64,000 bases of DNA from positions 248,001 through 312,000 of the forward strand of contig NZ_JAASRS010000001.1 in assembly GCF_011761475.1 (NCBI RefSeq), read 5' to 3'. The notes beneath the pieces are model-generated. The model worked only from the letters and a program-made list of their open reading frames with translations, did no database searches and was not told where the DNA came from. The position numbers were made by a program, and so were the translations under genes. Origin of the DNA: Saccharococcus thermophilus. GTDB lineage: Bacteria > Bacillota > Bacilli > Bacillales > Anoxybacillaceae. Of the stretch, positions 22,656 to 31,521 are shown piece after piece (position 1 is the stretch's first letter; the number at the start of each line of letters is the position of its first letter).

Positions 22656-23135
22656 GTGCATATTTATATTGTTGCTGTTGGTAAGTTGAAAGAAAAATAT
22701 TTAGTACAAGGGGTGAATGAATATGCAAAACGGCTATCCGCCTATGCGAAAATCGACCTTATGGAAGTTCCGGATGAGAAAGCGCCGGAACATTTAAGCG
22801 AGCAGGAAGCAGAGCAGATCAAGCAGAAAGAAGGAGAACGGATTTTAGCGAAAATTCCTGATGACGCCTATGTCATTGCCCTGGCGATAGAAGGGAAAAT
22901 GAAGTCATCGGAACAGTTTGCCGCCGATTTGGACAAGCTGGCTACTTACGGAAAAAGCAAAGTAGCGTTTGTGATCGGCGGCTCGCTCGGCTTAAGCAAA
23001 CAAGTAATGAGGCGCGCCGACGAAGCGTTATCGTTTTCCAAAATGACGTTCCCGCACCAGCTAATGCGTCTCATTCTCCTTGAACAAATTTATCGGGCGT
23101 TCCGGATTAATAGGGGGGAACCGTATCATAAATAG
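22656..23135 (+). CDS. rlmH: 23S rRNA pseudouridine-1915 N3-methyltransferase RlmH
   Basis: SPOUT-class methyltransferase that modifies helix 69 of 23S rRNA. The 159-residue protein begins [15 protein letters not shown] and shows the SAM-binding knot [13 protein letters not shown] near residues 106-118 and the C-terminal [20 protein letters not shown] with the ending GEPYHK. The start is GTG 22656, behind AAGGTGGGGATGAGCT. The upstream leader contains DnaA boxes. Confidence 0.97.
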   Translation: MHIYIVAVGKLKEKYLVQGVNEYAKRLSAYAKIDLMEVPDEKAPEHLSEQEAEQIKQKEGERILAKIPDDAYVIALAIEGKMKSSEQFAADLDKLATYGKSKVAFVIGGSLGLSKQVMRRADEALSFSKMTFPHQLMRLILLEQIYRAFRINRGEPYHK

Positions 23136-23157
23136 GGAAAATGGGGAGTTTGCATAA

Positions 23158-23192
23158 TAAGAGGAACCGTGTGTTACGCGGTTCCTTCATAT
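23158..23192. terminator. Bidirectional terminator between rlmH and the diguanylate cyclase gene
   Basis: AGGAACCG pairs with CGGTTCCT around TGTGTTACG. It overlaps the end of the - strand gene and serves the two convergent genes. Confidence 0.7.
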
Positions 23193-24412
23193 TTTACTGA
23201 CACTCTGTTTTTCCCGCAGTTTTTTGATTGCAAAAGCAGCTGATCGGCGTATACGTATGCTTTCTCTATGGATACATGGCCGCCGGTTTGAAAGAAATAC
23301 AAACCAAAGGAAGAAGTATAGGAGATGAGCCGCTCCTCAGCCTCATACTCTACATATACGACACTTTCGCGAATCGCCTGCAAAATCGTTTCCACGAGCT
23401 GGACGCTTTCTTCAAAAGTCCGGTTGCGCAGGAATATCGTAAATTCCTCTCCGCCGCTGCGGAATAAGAAATCGTCTTTATTTAGAAAGCGTTGCAATGT
23501 CGAGGCAAAATGCCGGATTACTTGATCGCCGACGGCATGATTATATGTATCGTTAATTTTTTTAAAATTGTCGATATCGGCGACGACAACGCTCATCCAT
23601 TCATTTGTTTGATTTAATTCGGCTATCTTTTTATCCATAAACGCGCGGTTATGGACACCGGTGAGAAAATCGGTATAGGCCATTTTTTCAAATTGGTCGC
23701 GCTCGATTTTATGCTGGATGCTTTGCGATTTGGAGAAAAAGGAGCGGCTGACGAAATAATTAAGCAAAAACAAGCTAATGAGCATGCCCCATCGTTTTTC
23801 TTCCAAGAAAATCAACAGCAGGCCGTTCGTTAACGAAGCTTTCCCCATGTCAAACCAGCTTCTTGTTTTAATAAAGTCAATTGCCTCTTGCCATGTTCTT
23901 ATATCGCCTACAATATGGAAGACAATAATAAGACCAATGTCCGTCAACAAGGAGACGATAACGATTAGCAAAAACAAAAGCAGCCAAAAACCAAACGGGA
24001 TGCGGTCGAAAAAAGGATAAAGAAGGTGATATAAGTAGAATGCAAGGGAATTAAACGTCACAAAAGAGCCAATATTGTATATCGTATGCAGCCATTCGTC
24101 AGGTTCCGCCGTTTTTAGCCATTTTTTCGTAATGTGTTCGGTCAGGCGAAACAATGCCTCAAAAATAAACAATCCAAGAGGGCCGGCAAAAATAGCGAAC
24201 GATAAACTGTAATTGATGCCGTAATCGACAGGAATATTGCTTTTTGTTTTATCGACGACGCGCAAATGGGAATAAAGGCTAGAAAAAAGCCAGTATAAAA
24301 ACAGTGCTGTGAAATATGTATCATTGGCGGTAAAAGGTTGGGAATACACGGCGATGGCAATGGAAGTAAAGAAGACAGCAAAAATCAGCTTTCTTGCCCG
24401 CGATAGCATCAT
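23174..24412 (-). CDS. Membrane diguanylate cyclase (GGDEF protein)
   Basis: Protein of 412 residues with an N-terminal membrane sensor of about six to eight helices (residues 8-235) and a C-terminal GGDEF domain. The cyclase domain starts at DFLTGVHNRAFMDK, has the metal-binding DIDNFKKINDTYNH, the active loop SGGEEF near residue 341 and no visible RxxD inhibitory site in the expected place. It should make c-di-GMP from GTP; the signal sensed is unknown. The ATG at 24412 follows AGGAGAGAAATAG. No EAL domain or effector gene is adjacent. Confidence 0.93.
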   Translation of the reverse strand: MMLSRARKLIFAVFFTSIAIAVYSQPFTANDTYFTALFLYWLFSSLYSHLRVVDKTKSNIPVDYGINYSLSFAIFAGPLGLFIFEALFRLTEHITKKWLKTAEPDEWLHTIYNIGSFVTFNSLAFYLYHLLYPFFDRIPFGFWLLLFLLIVIVSLLTDIGLIIVFHIVGDIRTWQEAIDFIKTRSWFDMGKASLTNGLLLIFLEEKRWGMLISLFLLNYFVSRSFFSKSQSIQHKIERDQFEKMAYTDFLTGVHNRAFMDKKIAELNQTNEWMSVVVADIDNFKKINDTYNHAVGDQVIRHFASTLQRFLNKDDFLFRSGGEEFTIFLRNRTFEESVQLVETILQAIRESVVYVEYEAEERLISYTSSFGLYFFQTGGHVSIEKAYVYADQLLLQSKNCGKNRVSVKYEGTA

Positions 24413-24796
24413 CTATTTCTCTCCTACGAATCATTGTCAACAAAAATATTCTGATTTAACAGATAATTAATTTTAAAATAATAAGTAGAACAATTTTTAT
24501 TGTATTTAAAATTATATCTCCATTTTTTCGTTTATTAAATACCTATAATTAGGAAATTTTAGTAGAGCTGGATCATAAAATGATTGACAGGACAAGCTAA
24601 AAGATGTTAGCATGAAATCCAAATAACCAATAGCGATTTTAAATTTTAGATACTCGACACATAAAATTGCACGTTTGGTTAAGAAGGATATGGTTCTTCG
24701 TTGAGCTAAGCGCTTTGATGAACGCGATGATCCATGGGGGGAGGGTTTCTTTATCGCTGCTTATCAAACGGGGAATGATTTGAAAGGAGCTATTGA
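24413..24796. other. AT-rich intergenic region between divergent genes
   Basis: This stretch of 384 bases separates the diguanylate cyclase gene from the desaturase gene. I see no credible ORF. A TTGACA at 24584-24589 with a weak TAGCAT 18 bases on could be the desaturase promoter, which would leave a long leader of about 180 bases without an obvious structure. Confidence 0.5.
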
Positions 24797-25915
24797 ATGA
24801 AAGAATTTCATACGTTCGGTTGGTATGCGGCAAAAATTTCCCCATATTTACCGAAAAAAGCGTTTCAACCTGTCAAGTCCCGTCTTTTTGGAGGTTTTGC
24901 TTATTTATTGTTGACCATCAGTGGAATCCTCGCTGTTTCTCTTTTGAATCTTCATCCGATATGGAATCTCCTCATTTCTGTTGTGCTAGGCTTCAGTTTC
25001 GCGTCATTAGGATTTTTAGGACATGAAATTTTGCATGGCACGGTCGTGCGAAAACCGTGGCTGCGCGATGTTCTAGGCGCGATTGCGTTTTGGCCGCTAT
25101 GCACCGGACCAAAGCTATGGCGAAAATGGCACAATGTGACTCATCATGTACACACACAGGATGAAGAATTGGATCCTGATGCGTGGCCAAGTTTAGAGAA
25201 ATTAGCCAAAAGCCGCTTATTGCGCTGGGTATACAAGATTCCGTTTCCGATTCGCGCGTTTTTTGCTTTTAGTTCCTTATCGGTGATGTTTACGATTCAT
25301 TCTATCAAGATGTTAGTGTATTTCTTCAAAGATTTTCAGCCAAAAACTCGAAGAGTCGTATTGCTTCAGTTTTGCCTGCCATGGGCTACGTGGATTGGGC
25401 TATTATTAATCATTGGTTGGGAACGTTGGTTTTTCGCCTTTTTGTTGCCGTTGTTCATTGCAAATTTTATCGTGATGAGCTATATTTCTACTAATCATCG
25501 TTTAAATCCGTTAGTTCCGGTGAATGATCCGTTAGCGAACAGCCTCTCGGTGACCGTGCCGAAGTGGATCGATGTGCTTCACTTTCACTTTTCGTATCAT
25601 ACGGAACATCATCTCTTTCCAGCGATGAGCTCGAAATATTATCCATTAGTGAAAGAGCATATTAAACGAATGTGGCCGGATAGATATCATGAAATGCCGA
25701 TGAGTAAAGCATTGGCCGCGCTATGGAAAACGCCGAGAGTCTATTATCAGCAAAATGAACTGATTGAGCCGCGGCAAGGTCATGTTTATGGCGTGCTAGG
25801 AAATGGATTGGATCCTGACCATATTATGTATCGAAACTTAGAGACAACACCATTGTCTGACTTAGAGCATAAACGGGTAGTGATGAAAAAAGCGACAGGA
25901 GCAGGGAAAGAGTAA
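24797..25915 (+). CDS. Membrane fatty-acid desaturase
   Basis: Integral-membrane di-iron desaturase of 372 residues that probably inserts a double bond in membrane lipid acyl chains. The three histidine boxes are visible: GHEILHGTVV near residues 74-83, WHNVTHHVHT near 110-119 and YHTEHHLFPAM near 272-282. Hydrophobic pairs flank the boxes (about 30-70 and 185-235). The soluble C-terminus of about 80 residues has no known domain. ATG 24797 follows GAAAGGAGCTATTGA. It resembles the FA_desaturase family rather than B. subtilis Des in detail, so position specificity is open. Confidence 0.9.
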   Translation: MKEFHTFGWYAAKISPYLPKKAFQPVKSRLFGGFAYLLLTISGILAVSLLNLHPIWNLLISVVLGFSFASLGFLGHEILHGTVVRKPWLRDVLGAIAFWPLCTGPKLWRKWHNVTHHVHTQDEELDPDAWPSLEKLAKSRLLRWVYKIPFPIRAFFAFSSLSVMFTIHSIKMLVYFFKDFQPKTRRVVLLQFCLPWATWIGLLLIIGWERWFFAFLLPLFIANFIVMSYISTNHRLNPLVPVNDPLANSLSVTVPKWIDVLHFHFSYHTEHHLFPAMSSKYYPLVKEHIKRMWPDRYHEMPMSKALAALWKTPRVYYQQNELIEPRQGHVYGVLGNGLDPDHIMYRNLETTPLSDLEHKRVVMKKATGAGKE

Positions 25916-25917
25916 AA

Positions 25918-25957
25918 AGAAGGATTCTTCATCATTGATGAAGAATCCTTTTTTGTT
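25918..25957 (+). terminator. Terminator after the desaturase gene
   Basis: AAGGATTCTTCATC pairs with GATGAAGAATCCTT around a very short loop, followed by TTTTTG. The stem is long and perfect. Confidence 0.93.
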
Positions 25958-25972
25958 TCATTCAAATCGTAT

Positions 25973-26001
25973 TTGACACTCCTTTTTCGATAAAGGATAA
26001 A
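25973..26001 (+). promoter_or_regulatory. Likely promoter of the glycerate operon
   Basis: TTGACA (25973-25978), a 17-base spacer and GATAAA (25996-26001). The -35 is perfect and the -10 is weak. Confidence 0.5.
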
Positions 26002-26057
26002 AATGGAATAGAATTAGTCAATGTAAGTGTTATGAAAATTCATGTGGGAGAGGAATG

Positions 26058-27326
26058 ATGGTGAATATTCAAATAAGCGCCTTAGGAGCGTTTGTTGCCT
26101 TAACAGTGGCTATCGTTTTGATTTTGCGAAAAGTTTCTCCCGCCTACGGAATGATCGCCGGAGCCTTTATCGGCGGCATCGTCGGCGGCGCGGATATAAC
26201 CGATACGGTCAATGTGATGATGGAAGGAGCAAAAGCAATGGTTCCCGCCGTCTTGCGCATTTTGGCCGCCGGGGTGCTGGCGGGAGTGTTAATGGAATCA
26301 GGGGCGGCGGCATCGATCGCCAAAACGATTGTTGGCAAACTTGGCGAAACGCAAGCTTTGCTTGCGCTTGCCATAGCGACGATGCTGTTGACGGCGGTTG
26401 GCGTGTTTGTCGATGTCGCGGTCATTACTGTCGCGCCGATTGCATTGGCGATTGCGAGACGGGCGAATATCTCGAAAACGGCGATTTTATTCGCAATGAT
26501 TGGCGGCGGAAAGGCGGGAAACATTATATCGCCAAATCCGAACGCCATCGCCGCGGCGGATGCATTCCATATTCCGCTGACATCCTTAATGGCGGCTGGG
26601 ATCGTCCCGGCGGTATTCGGGCTTGCTGTTACGTATATCATCGCAAAAAAACTTGCGCAAAAAGGAACGTTTGTTGATGATGTACAGGAAAGAGAAAGCA
26701 GCGGGCAAGTGCCTTCGTTCCTTGCGGCCATCATTGCCCCGCTTGTCGCGATATTATTGCTCTCACTGCGACCATTATTTGATATTGCGATTGACCCAAT
26801 GATTGCCCTTCCAGTTGGCGGTATTGTTGGTGCGCTAGCGATGAAAAAAGGGACGAAGCTGAATGGCTATGCTATGTCTGGATTATCGAAAATGTCTGGT
26901 GTTGCCATCATGTTAGTCGGGACGGGGACATTGGCGGGTATTGTTGCTAATTCCTCGCTAAAAGACGCTATCATTAACGGTTTGGATCATTTCGGGTTAC
27001 CCGCGTACGTACTAGCGCCGATTTCGGGGATTTTGATGTCCGGGGCGACTGCTTCGACGACTGCTGGAACCGCTGTCGCGAGCAGCGTCTTCGGTGCGAC
27101 AATTATGAGTCTAGGCGTTTCCGCATTAGCTGGAGCCGCTATGATTCATGCCGGGGCGACGGTGCTCGATCATTTGCCGCATGGTAGCTTCTTTCATGCG
27201 ACGGCGGGCAGCGTCCATATGGAGATAAAGGAACGGCTGAAATTAATTCCGTATGAGTCGCTGATCGGCTTGACACTTACCGTCATCTCGACGCTTATTT
27301 TTGGCGTCTTTCGCTTGTTTTCATGA
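26058..27326 (+). CDS. GntP-family permease, probably glycerate uptake
   Basis: Polytopic permease of about 422 residues with 12 or so glycine- and alanine-rich helices, typical of the GntP (gluconate/glycerate proton symporter) family. Motifs include AYGMIAGAFIGGIVGGAD, GVFVDVAVITVAPIALAIA and GGGKAGNIISPNPNAIAAAD. The substrate is inferred from the glycerate kinase gene that follows after 19 bases. ATG 26055, ATG 26058 and GTG 26061 are adjacent starts; I take 26058 from the spacing to GGGAGAGG. Confidence 0.85.
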   Translation: MVNIQISALGAFVALTVAIVLILRKVSPAYGMIAGAFIGGIVGGADITDTVNVMMEGAKAMVPAVLRILAAGVLAGVLMESGAAASIAKTIVGKLGETQALLALAIATMLLTAVGVFVDVAVITVAPIALAIARRANISKTAILFAMIGGGKAGNIISPNPNAIAAADAFHIPLTSLMAAGIVPAVFGLAVTYIIAKKLAQKGTFVDDVQERESSGQVPSFLAAIIAPLVAILLLSLRPLFDIAIDPMIALPVGGIVGALAMKKGTKLNGYAMSGLSKMSGVAIMLVGTGTLAGIVANSSLKDAIINGLDHFGLPAYVLAPISGILMSGATASTTAGTAVASSVFGATIMSLGVSALAGAAMIHAGATVLDHLPHGSFFHATAGSVHMEIKERLKLIPYESLIGLTLTVISTLIFGVFRLFS

Positions 27327-27345
27327 TTCTAATGGAGGGAGAAAG

Positions 27346-28488
27346 ATGAAAATCGTTATTGCGCCAGATTCGTTTAAAGAAAGCCTTTCCGCACTCGAAG
27401 TGGCGAATGCAGTGGAAAAAGGCTTCCGCGAGGTATTCCCGGAGGCGGAATACGTGAAAGTGCCTATGGCGGACGGCGGAGAAGGCACCGTTCAGTCGCT
27501 CGTTGACGCGACAGGCGGACGCATCGTCGAAACGGAAGTGACCGGACCGCTCGGGGAGCGCGTGTCGGCCTTTTTCGGCATGCTTGGCGACGGGAAAACG
27601 GCTGCGATTGAAATGGCGGCCGCTTCCGGCTTACACCTTGTCCCGCGGGAAAAGCGCAATCCGCTGGTGACGACAACAAGAGGAACGGGAGAATTAATCC
27701 TCGCCGCTCTCGACGAAGGCGCTGAGCATATTATTATCGGCATCGGCGGAAGCGCGACCAATGATGGCGGTGCTGGCATGATTCAGGCACTTGGCGGCCG
27801 CCTTTTAGACCGATATGGACAGGAAATCGGCCCTGGAGGCGGCAGCTTGTCCGAACTGGCCGACGTTGATCTTTCCGGGCTAGATGAGCGGCTGAAACGC
27901 GTCAAAATGGAGGTGGCCTGCGATGTCGACAATCCGCTGACAGGACCAAAAGGCGCCTCAGCGATATTCGGCCCGCAAAAAGGAGCGTCGCCGGAAATGG
28001 TCGCGGTGCTCGATCAAAATTTGCAGCACTATGCCACTGTCATTGAACGGGTGTTAGGAAAACAAGTAAAAGACATCCCTGGCGCTGGGGCGGCAGGTGG
28101 TTTAGGCGCGGGGCTGCTTGCCTTTCTGAACGCAGAGCTAAAGCGCGGCGTTGACATTATACTGGAAACGGTAAAATTTGCTGAGAAAATTCAAGGTGCC
28201 GCGCTGGTGATCACCGGAGAGGGGCGCATCGATGGGCAGACGATTTTCGGAAAAACGCCTGTTGGTGTCGCTAAAACGGCCAAGCGGTACGGTATACCGG
28301 TCATCGCTATTGCCGGTTCTCTGTCCGATGACAGCGACGTTGTGCTGAACCACGGCATTGACGCGCTTTACAGCATTGTCCCAGGAATTATTTCACTGGA
28401 AAAAGCAATCGAAAACGCCGAATATTATATTACAAAGGTGGCGCGGAACATTGCTGCGGCATGCAAAATTGGAAAAAATATAGAGTGA
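27346..28488 (+). CDS. glxK: Glycerate kinase
   Basis: Phosphorylates D-glycerate (2- or 3-phosphoglycerate product, GarK/GlxK family). The 380-residue protein begins MKIVIAPDSFKESLSA and has PMADGGEGTVQSLVDATGG, IIGIGGSATNDGGAGM near residue 130, DVDNPLTGPKGAS and ITGEGRIDGQT near the C-terminus, all family signatures. The frame opens at 27301 within the permease gene, but GGAGGGAGAAAG places the start at ATG 27346. It forms an operon with the permease. Confidence 0.94.
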   Translation: MKIVIAPDSFKESLSALEVANAVEKGFREVFPEAEYVKVPMADGGEGTVQSLVDATGGRIVETEVTGPLGERVSAFFGMLGDGKTAAIEMAAASGLHLVPREKRNPLVTTTRGTGELILAALDEGAEHIIIGIGGSATNDGGAGMIQALGGRLLDRYGQEIGPGGGSLSELADVDLSGLDERLKRVKMEVACDVDNPLTGPKGASAIFGPQKGASPEMVAVLDQNLQHYATVIERVLGKQVKDIPGAGAAGGLGAGLLAFLNAELKRGVDIILETVKFAEKIQGAALVITGEGRIDGQTIFGKTPVGVAKTAKRYGIPVIAIAGSLSDDSDVVLNHGIDALYSIVPGIISLEKAIENAEYYITKVARNIAAACKIGKNIE

Positions 28489-28596
28489 GAAGGTCAAAAG
28501 ACACTATCTTTGACCCAGTGAAGCTAGGGATTACCGGCGCGGATTTTTGAGAAAAAGATATTCAACCTCTCGCGCTAAAACAGTAAATGAAAACAT

Positions 28597-28633
28597 ACAA
28601 AGGGAGCTGACCATTATAGACAGCTCCCTTTGT
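28597..28633. terminator. Inverted repeat between glxK and manA
   Basis: CAAAGGGAGCTG (28598-28609) pairs perfectly with CAGCTCCCTTTG (28621-28632). The T runs after it are short on both strands, so it is a moderate bidirectional terminator. A second small hairpin, GGTCAAA with TTTGACC, lies at 28491-28514. Confidence 0.7.
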
Positions 28634-28634
28634 A

Positions 28635-29591
28635 TTATGCGCGCGGCCATGAGGCGATTGCTTCTAATGTTCCTTTGATGGCAAAGCGGCCAAATTGATG
28701 CGGCAAAATAAAATGATCTCCTTTTTTCAGTGCGTAAGAACGTTCCCCGGATACGAGTTCCCCTTGTCCGTCAAGGATGCTGACGATCAAAAAATGCCGC
28801 GTTTGTTCGAATTCGGCAGTCCCGTCGACTTCCCACTTTTGCACGCCAAAGTAGTCGCTTTCGATAAAGGTGGTAACGACAGCGCCGTCCATTTGTGTGA
28901 CGCGCGGGTGGACAGCGGCGTCGTGATGCGGGACGGTAATGACGTCGAGCGCTTTGTCTAAATGCAGTTCGCGTTTCTTCCCGTTGCTGTCGACGCGGTC
29001 ATAGTCGTAGACGCGATAGGTCGTATCCGAGCTTTGCTGTGTCTCGAGGACGAGCGTTCCTTCGCAAAGGGCGTGCATCGTGCCGCTCGGGACATAGAAA
29101 AAGTCGCCAGGCTTGATCGGGATTTTGCGAAGCAGCTTGTCCCACTGTCCTTGTTCCATCATTTCCTTCAGTTCTTCTTTCGTCTTTGCATGATGCCCAT
29201 AAACAAGCTCTGCGCCTTGTTTGCAGTCGATAATATACCAGCATTCCGTTTTTCCGAATTCGCCATTTTCATGTTCTTTTGCGTATGCGTCATCGGGATG
29301 CACTTGCACCGACAAATCCGCGTTCGCATCTAAAATTTTCGTCAATAACGGAAAGCGGTCCGACGGAAAGTGGCCGAATAAGTCGCGCCGCTCTTCCCAT
29401 AATTGGCCAAGTGTCATTCCTTGAAATGGTCCATTTTGAACGACGGTTTGCCCGTTTGGATGGGCCGATACCGCCCAGCATTCGCCTGTATGCGGCGAAG
29501 GAATCGAATAGCCGAATCGTTCTGCCAGCTTTGTACCGCCCCAAATTCGTTCTTGAAAAATAGGAGTGAGAAAAATTGGCTCGATTTGCAC
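28635..29591 (-). CDS. manA: Mannose-6-phosphate isomerase, class I
   Basis: Zinc enzyme that interconverts mannose-6-phosphate and fructose-6-phosphate. The 318-residue protein starts QIEPIFLTPIFQERIWGGTKLA and has zinc ligands in VQVHPDDAYA and GKTECWYI, with FFYVPSGTMHAL near residue 170. It is the Bacillus-length type I enzyme. The GTG at 29600 overlaps the ribosome site, so the GTG at 29591, seven bases after AAAGGGGTGA, is the better start. In B. subtilis manA follows manP; here only a fossil PTS tail precedes it. Confidence 0.93.
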   Translation of the reverse strand: MQIEPIFLTPIFQERIWGGTKLAERFGYSIPSPHTGECWAVSAHPNGQTVVQNGPFQGMTLGQLWEERRDLFGHFPSDRFPLLTKILDANADLSVQVHPDDAYAKEHENGEFGKTECWYIIDCKQGAELVYGHHAKTKEELKEMMEQGQWDKLLRKIPIKPGDFFYVPSGTMHALCEGTLVLETQQSSDTTYRVYDYDRVDSNGKKRELHLDKALDVITVPHHDAAVHPRVTQMDGAVVTTFIESDYFGVQKWEVDGTAEFEQTRHFLIVSILDGQGELVSGERSYALKKGDHFILPHQFGRFAIKGTLEAIASWPRA

Positions 29592-29656
29592 GGAAATCAC
29601 CCCTTTTATAGAGTTATACAGGTTTTCCTAACTTCATTATACAAAAATATTTTTGT

Positions 29657-29746
29657 TTATACTTGTTCAAATAATCGTATGACTTCTTCTTTTGTTTTGG
29701 CTTGTAGAAGATGTTCGCGAAATTCATCATCCTCATGGAAAGAGAA
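29657..29746 (-). pseudogene. Fossil C-terminus of a PTS EIIA domain (manP-like)
   Basis: A 29-codon open stretch reads FSFHEDDEFREHLLQAKTKE then EVIRLFEQV and a stop. The pattern of an acidic turn followed by LLxAKTxEEVIxLF is typical of the last helices of mannitol/fructose-type EIIA domains. The reading frame is closed 30 bases further upstream by a stop, and there is no start or ribosome site. It lies directly upstream of manA on the same strand, where B. subtilis has manP, so it is best read as the remains of a deleted mannose PTS gene. Confidence 0.6.
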
Positions 29747-29774
29747 AAAGAGCTGCCTTATTTGGGCAGCCCTT
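29746..29774 (-). terminator. Terminator after the Rieske oxidoreductase gene
   Basis: On the - strand GGGCTGCC and GGCAGCTC form a stem, followed by TTTTTCTCT, right after the stop codon. Confidence 0.85.
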
Positions 29775-31300
29775 TATTGTGATGGATAATCCTCGATTTT
29801 GTTTAAAGGCCGTTTCGCCGGCCCTTCGACGACATCACCGTGAATGGAGAAGCGCGAGCCGTGGCACGGGCAGTCCCAAGTGCGGTCGCCGCTGTTCCAC
29901 TCAATTTCGCATCCCATATGGGTGCATGTCGTATCTACGAGGAACAATGTCCCGTCTTCGTCCTTATACGCGCCAGCGCGCTTTCCGTTTACGGTCACGA
30001 CCGCGCCCTCGCCGTTGGCCAAGTCTTCCGGCTTGCGGACGACCACTTCGATTTTCCCTTCAACAAGGTGTTTCGCGACATCGATATTTTGTGTGAGAAA
30101 ATGTTTGACGCTTGGGTCGGCATAAAACCGCGACGGCGTATATAAGTCACGGTAGCGGTTGTCGTGTCCCAGGATCAGGTCGCTGATTAGTAACCCCGCC
30201 ACTGTTCCGTTCGTCATGCCCCACTTGCGGTACCCTGTCGCGACATAAATATTCGGCGTGTCCGCGGTCATGTTCCCAATGTACGGCACTTTATCAAGTG
30301 TCGTTAAATCTTGCGCCGACCAGCGGTAAGGGATGTCGGTCACTGTAAATAACTCCGAGGCAAACGACTGCAATGCCTCGTAATGCCGCATCGTTGGGAC
30401 GCCTTGTCCTGTCTTATGGTTTTCCCCGCCGATTAAAATTAAGTTTTCCCCATTCATGGACGTATAGCGGATCGAGCGTTTTGGATGATCGGCGCTTAAA
30501 TACATGCCGCCAGGATAGGCTTCAGCGATTTTCACGCCTAATACGTAAGAGCGTTCCGCATACATGCGGGAGAAATAGAAACCGCCGTCATAAAACGGAA
30601 AATGGGAACAAATGACGACATGTTCGCACGTCACCCGCTTTTTGTCTCGGGTGACGACAGTCAGCTCTTGTCCTTGCTCGATGTCGGCGGCGGGCGTGTG
30701 TTCGTAAATTTTTCCGCCTGCCTGGACAACAGTGTCGACTAGTTTCGTTAAGTATTTCAGCGGGTGAAATTGCGCTTGATTTTTCATGACGACCGCGGCT
30801 TTCGCCGGGATTGGAAGCGGGATCGTTTCTAAGAACGCCCCGTCAATGCCGAGCTTTTCATATGCTTTCCATTCATTGATTAACTTCGTTAGCGAGTCGG
30901 AAGAAGTAGTGTATATGTATGCATCCTGTTCCTTGAAATCACAATTGATGTCGTGCTGCTTGACTGTATTGCGGATAAAATGCAATGCGTCCATGCATGC
31001 CTCATAGTACAGTTTTGCCTTTTCCTGTCCAAGGTGTTGAATAAACTCATCATAAATGATGTCGTGCTGTGCCGTAATTTTTGCGGTCGTATGCCCGGTT
31101 GTTCCGTTAAGAAGGCGATCCGCTTCTAATAAAGCGACACGAACCCCCTTTGTAGCAAGCAAATAAGCCGTGGTAATTCCAGAGATTCCTCCGCCGATAA
31201 TGGCAACACCGGTACGAATATCTTCTTCTAGTTTTGGAAACGAAGGCAGATCGACTGATGTCCGCCAATATGGCTCCAATGATGAAGGAAGAGATGGCAT
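29774..31300 (-). CDS. FAD-dependent oxidoreductase with C-terminal Rieske domain
   Basis: Protein of 508 residues that fuses a DadA/glycine-oxidase-type FAD domain to a Rieske [2Fe-2S] domain. The dinucleotide fold GVAIIGGGISGITTAYLLA is near residues 31-49 and the second FAD site near GYRKWGMTNGTVAG (about 360). The Rieske domain at the C-terminus has CTHMGCEIEW and CPCHGSRFS, the C-x-H and C-x2-H ligands. The substrate is unknown; relatives are called Rieske oxidoreductases of the DAO family. The ATG at 31300 is nine bases after AAGGAGG; a TTG at 31309 is too close to it. Confidence 0.9.
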   Translation of the reverse strand: MPSLPSSLEPYWRTSVDLPSFPKLEEDIRTGVAIIGGGISGITTAYLLATKGVRVALLEADRLLNGTTGHTTAKITAQHDIIYDEFIQHLGQEKAKLYYEACMDALHFIRNTVKQHDINCDFKEQDAYIYTTSSDSLTKLINEWKAYEKLGIDGAFLETIPLPIPAKAAVVMKNQAQFHPLKYLTKLVDTVVQAGGKIYEHTPAADIEQGQELTVVTRDKKRVTCEHVVICSHFPFYDGGFYFSRMYAERSYVLGVKIAEAYPGGMYLSADHPKRSIRYTSMNGENLILIGGENHKTGQGVPTMRHYEALQSFASELFTVTDIPYRWSAQDLTTLDKVPYIGNMTADTPNIYVATGYRKWGMTNGTVAGLLISDLILGHDNRYRDLYTPSRFYADPSVKHFLTQNIDVAKHLVEGKIEVVVRKPEDLANGEGAVVTVNGKRAGAYKDEDGTLFLVDTTCTHMGCEIEWNSGDRTWDCPCHGSRFSIHGDVVEGPAKRPLNKIEDYPSQ

Positions 31301-31386
31301 ATCACACAAGCCTCCTTGTCGTGTTTTTATTAGTTTGGCTTGATAAGGGAAAAACTATCCGCCGTGGTTAGAAAAAATGATGTACG

Positions 31387-31428
31387 GAAAGGCAGGTGTA
31401 AAGAACGGCATCTGCTTTTCTTTTTTTG
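31387..31428 (+). terminator. Orphan terminator-like hairpin
   Basis: GAAAGGCAGGTG (about 387-398) pairs with CATCTGCTTTTC (409-420) with one mismatch, followed by TTTTTTT. It lies between divergent genes where no + strand gene ends, so it is either a leader attenuator of the next gene or a leftover. Confidence 0.6.
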
Positions 31429-31521
31429 GTAATTGCACGCAAGAAAAACGAAAGATGATACAATAGGAGTAAAGAACGATCCGAATATTTTATAAAAATA
31501 ATAGTTAAAGGAAGATCGGGA

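Noticed and set aside
26042-26677. 211-codon + strand ORF inside the permease gene
   Set aside because: It is an out-of-frame shadow, rich in Arg, Gly and Cys, with no family pattern; the GntP frame carries the helices.
29840-30145. + strand ORFs opposite the Rieske oxidoreductase
   Set aside because: They mirror the Rieske-coding DNA; the - strand frame has complete FAD and Rieske motifs.
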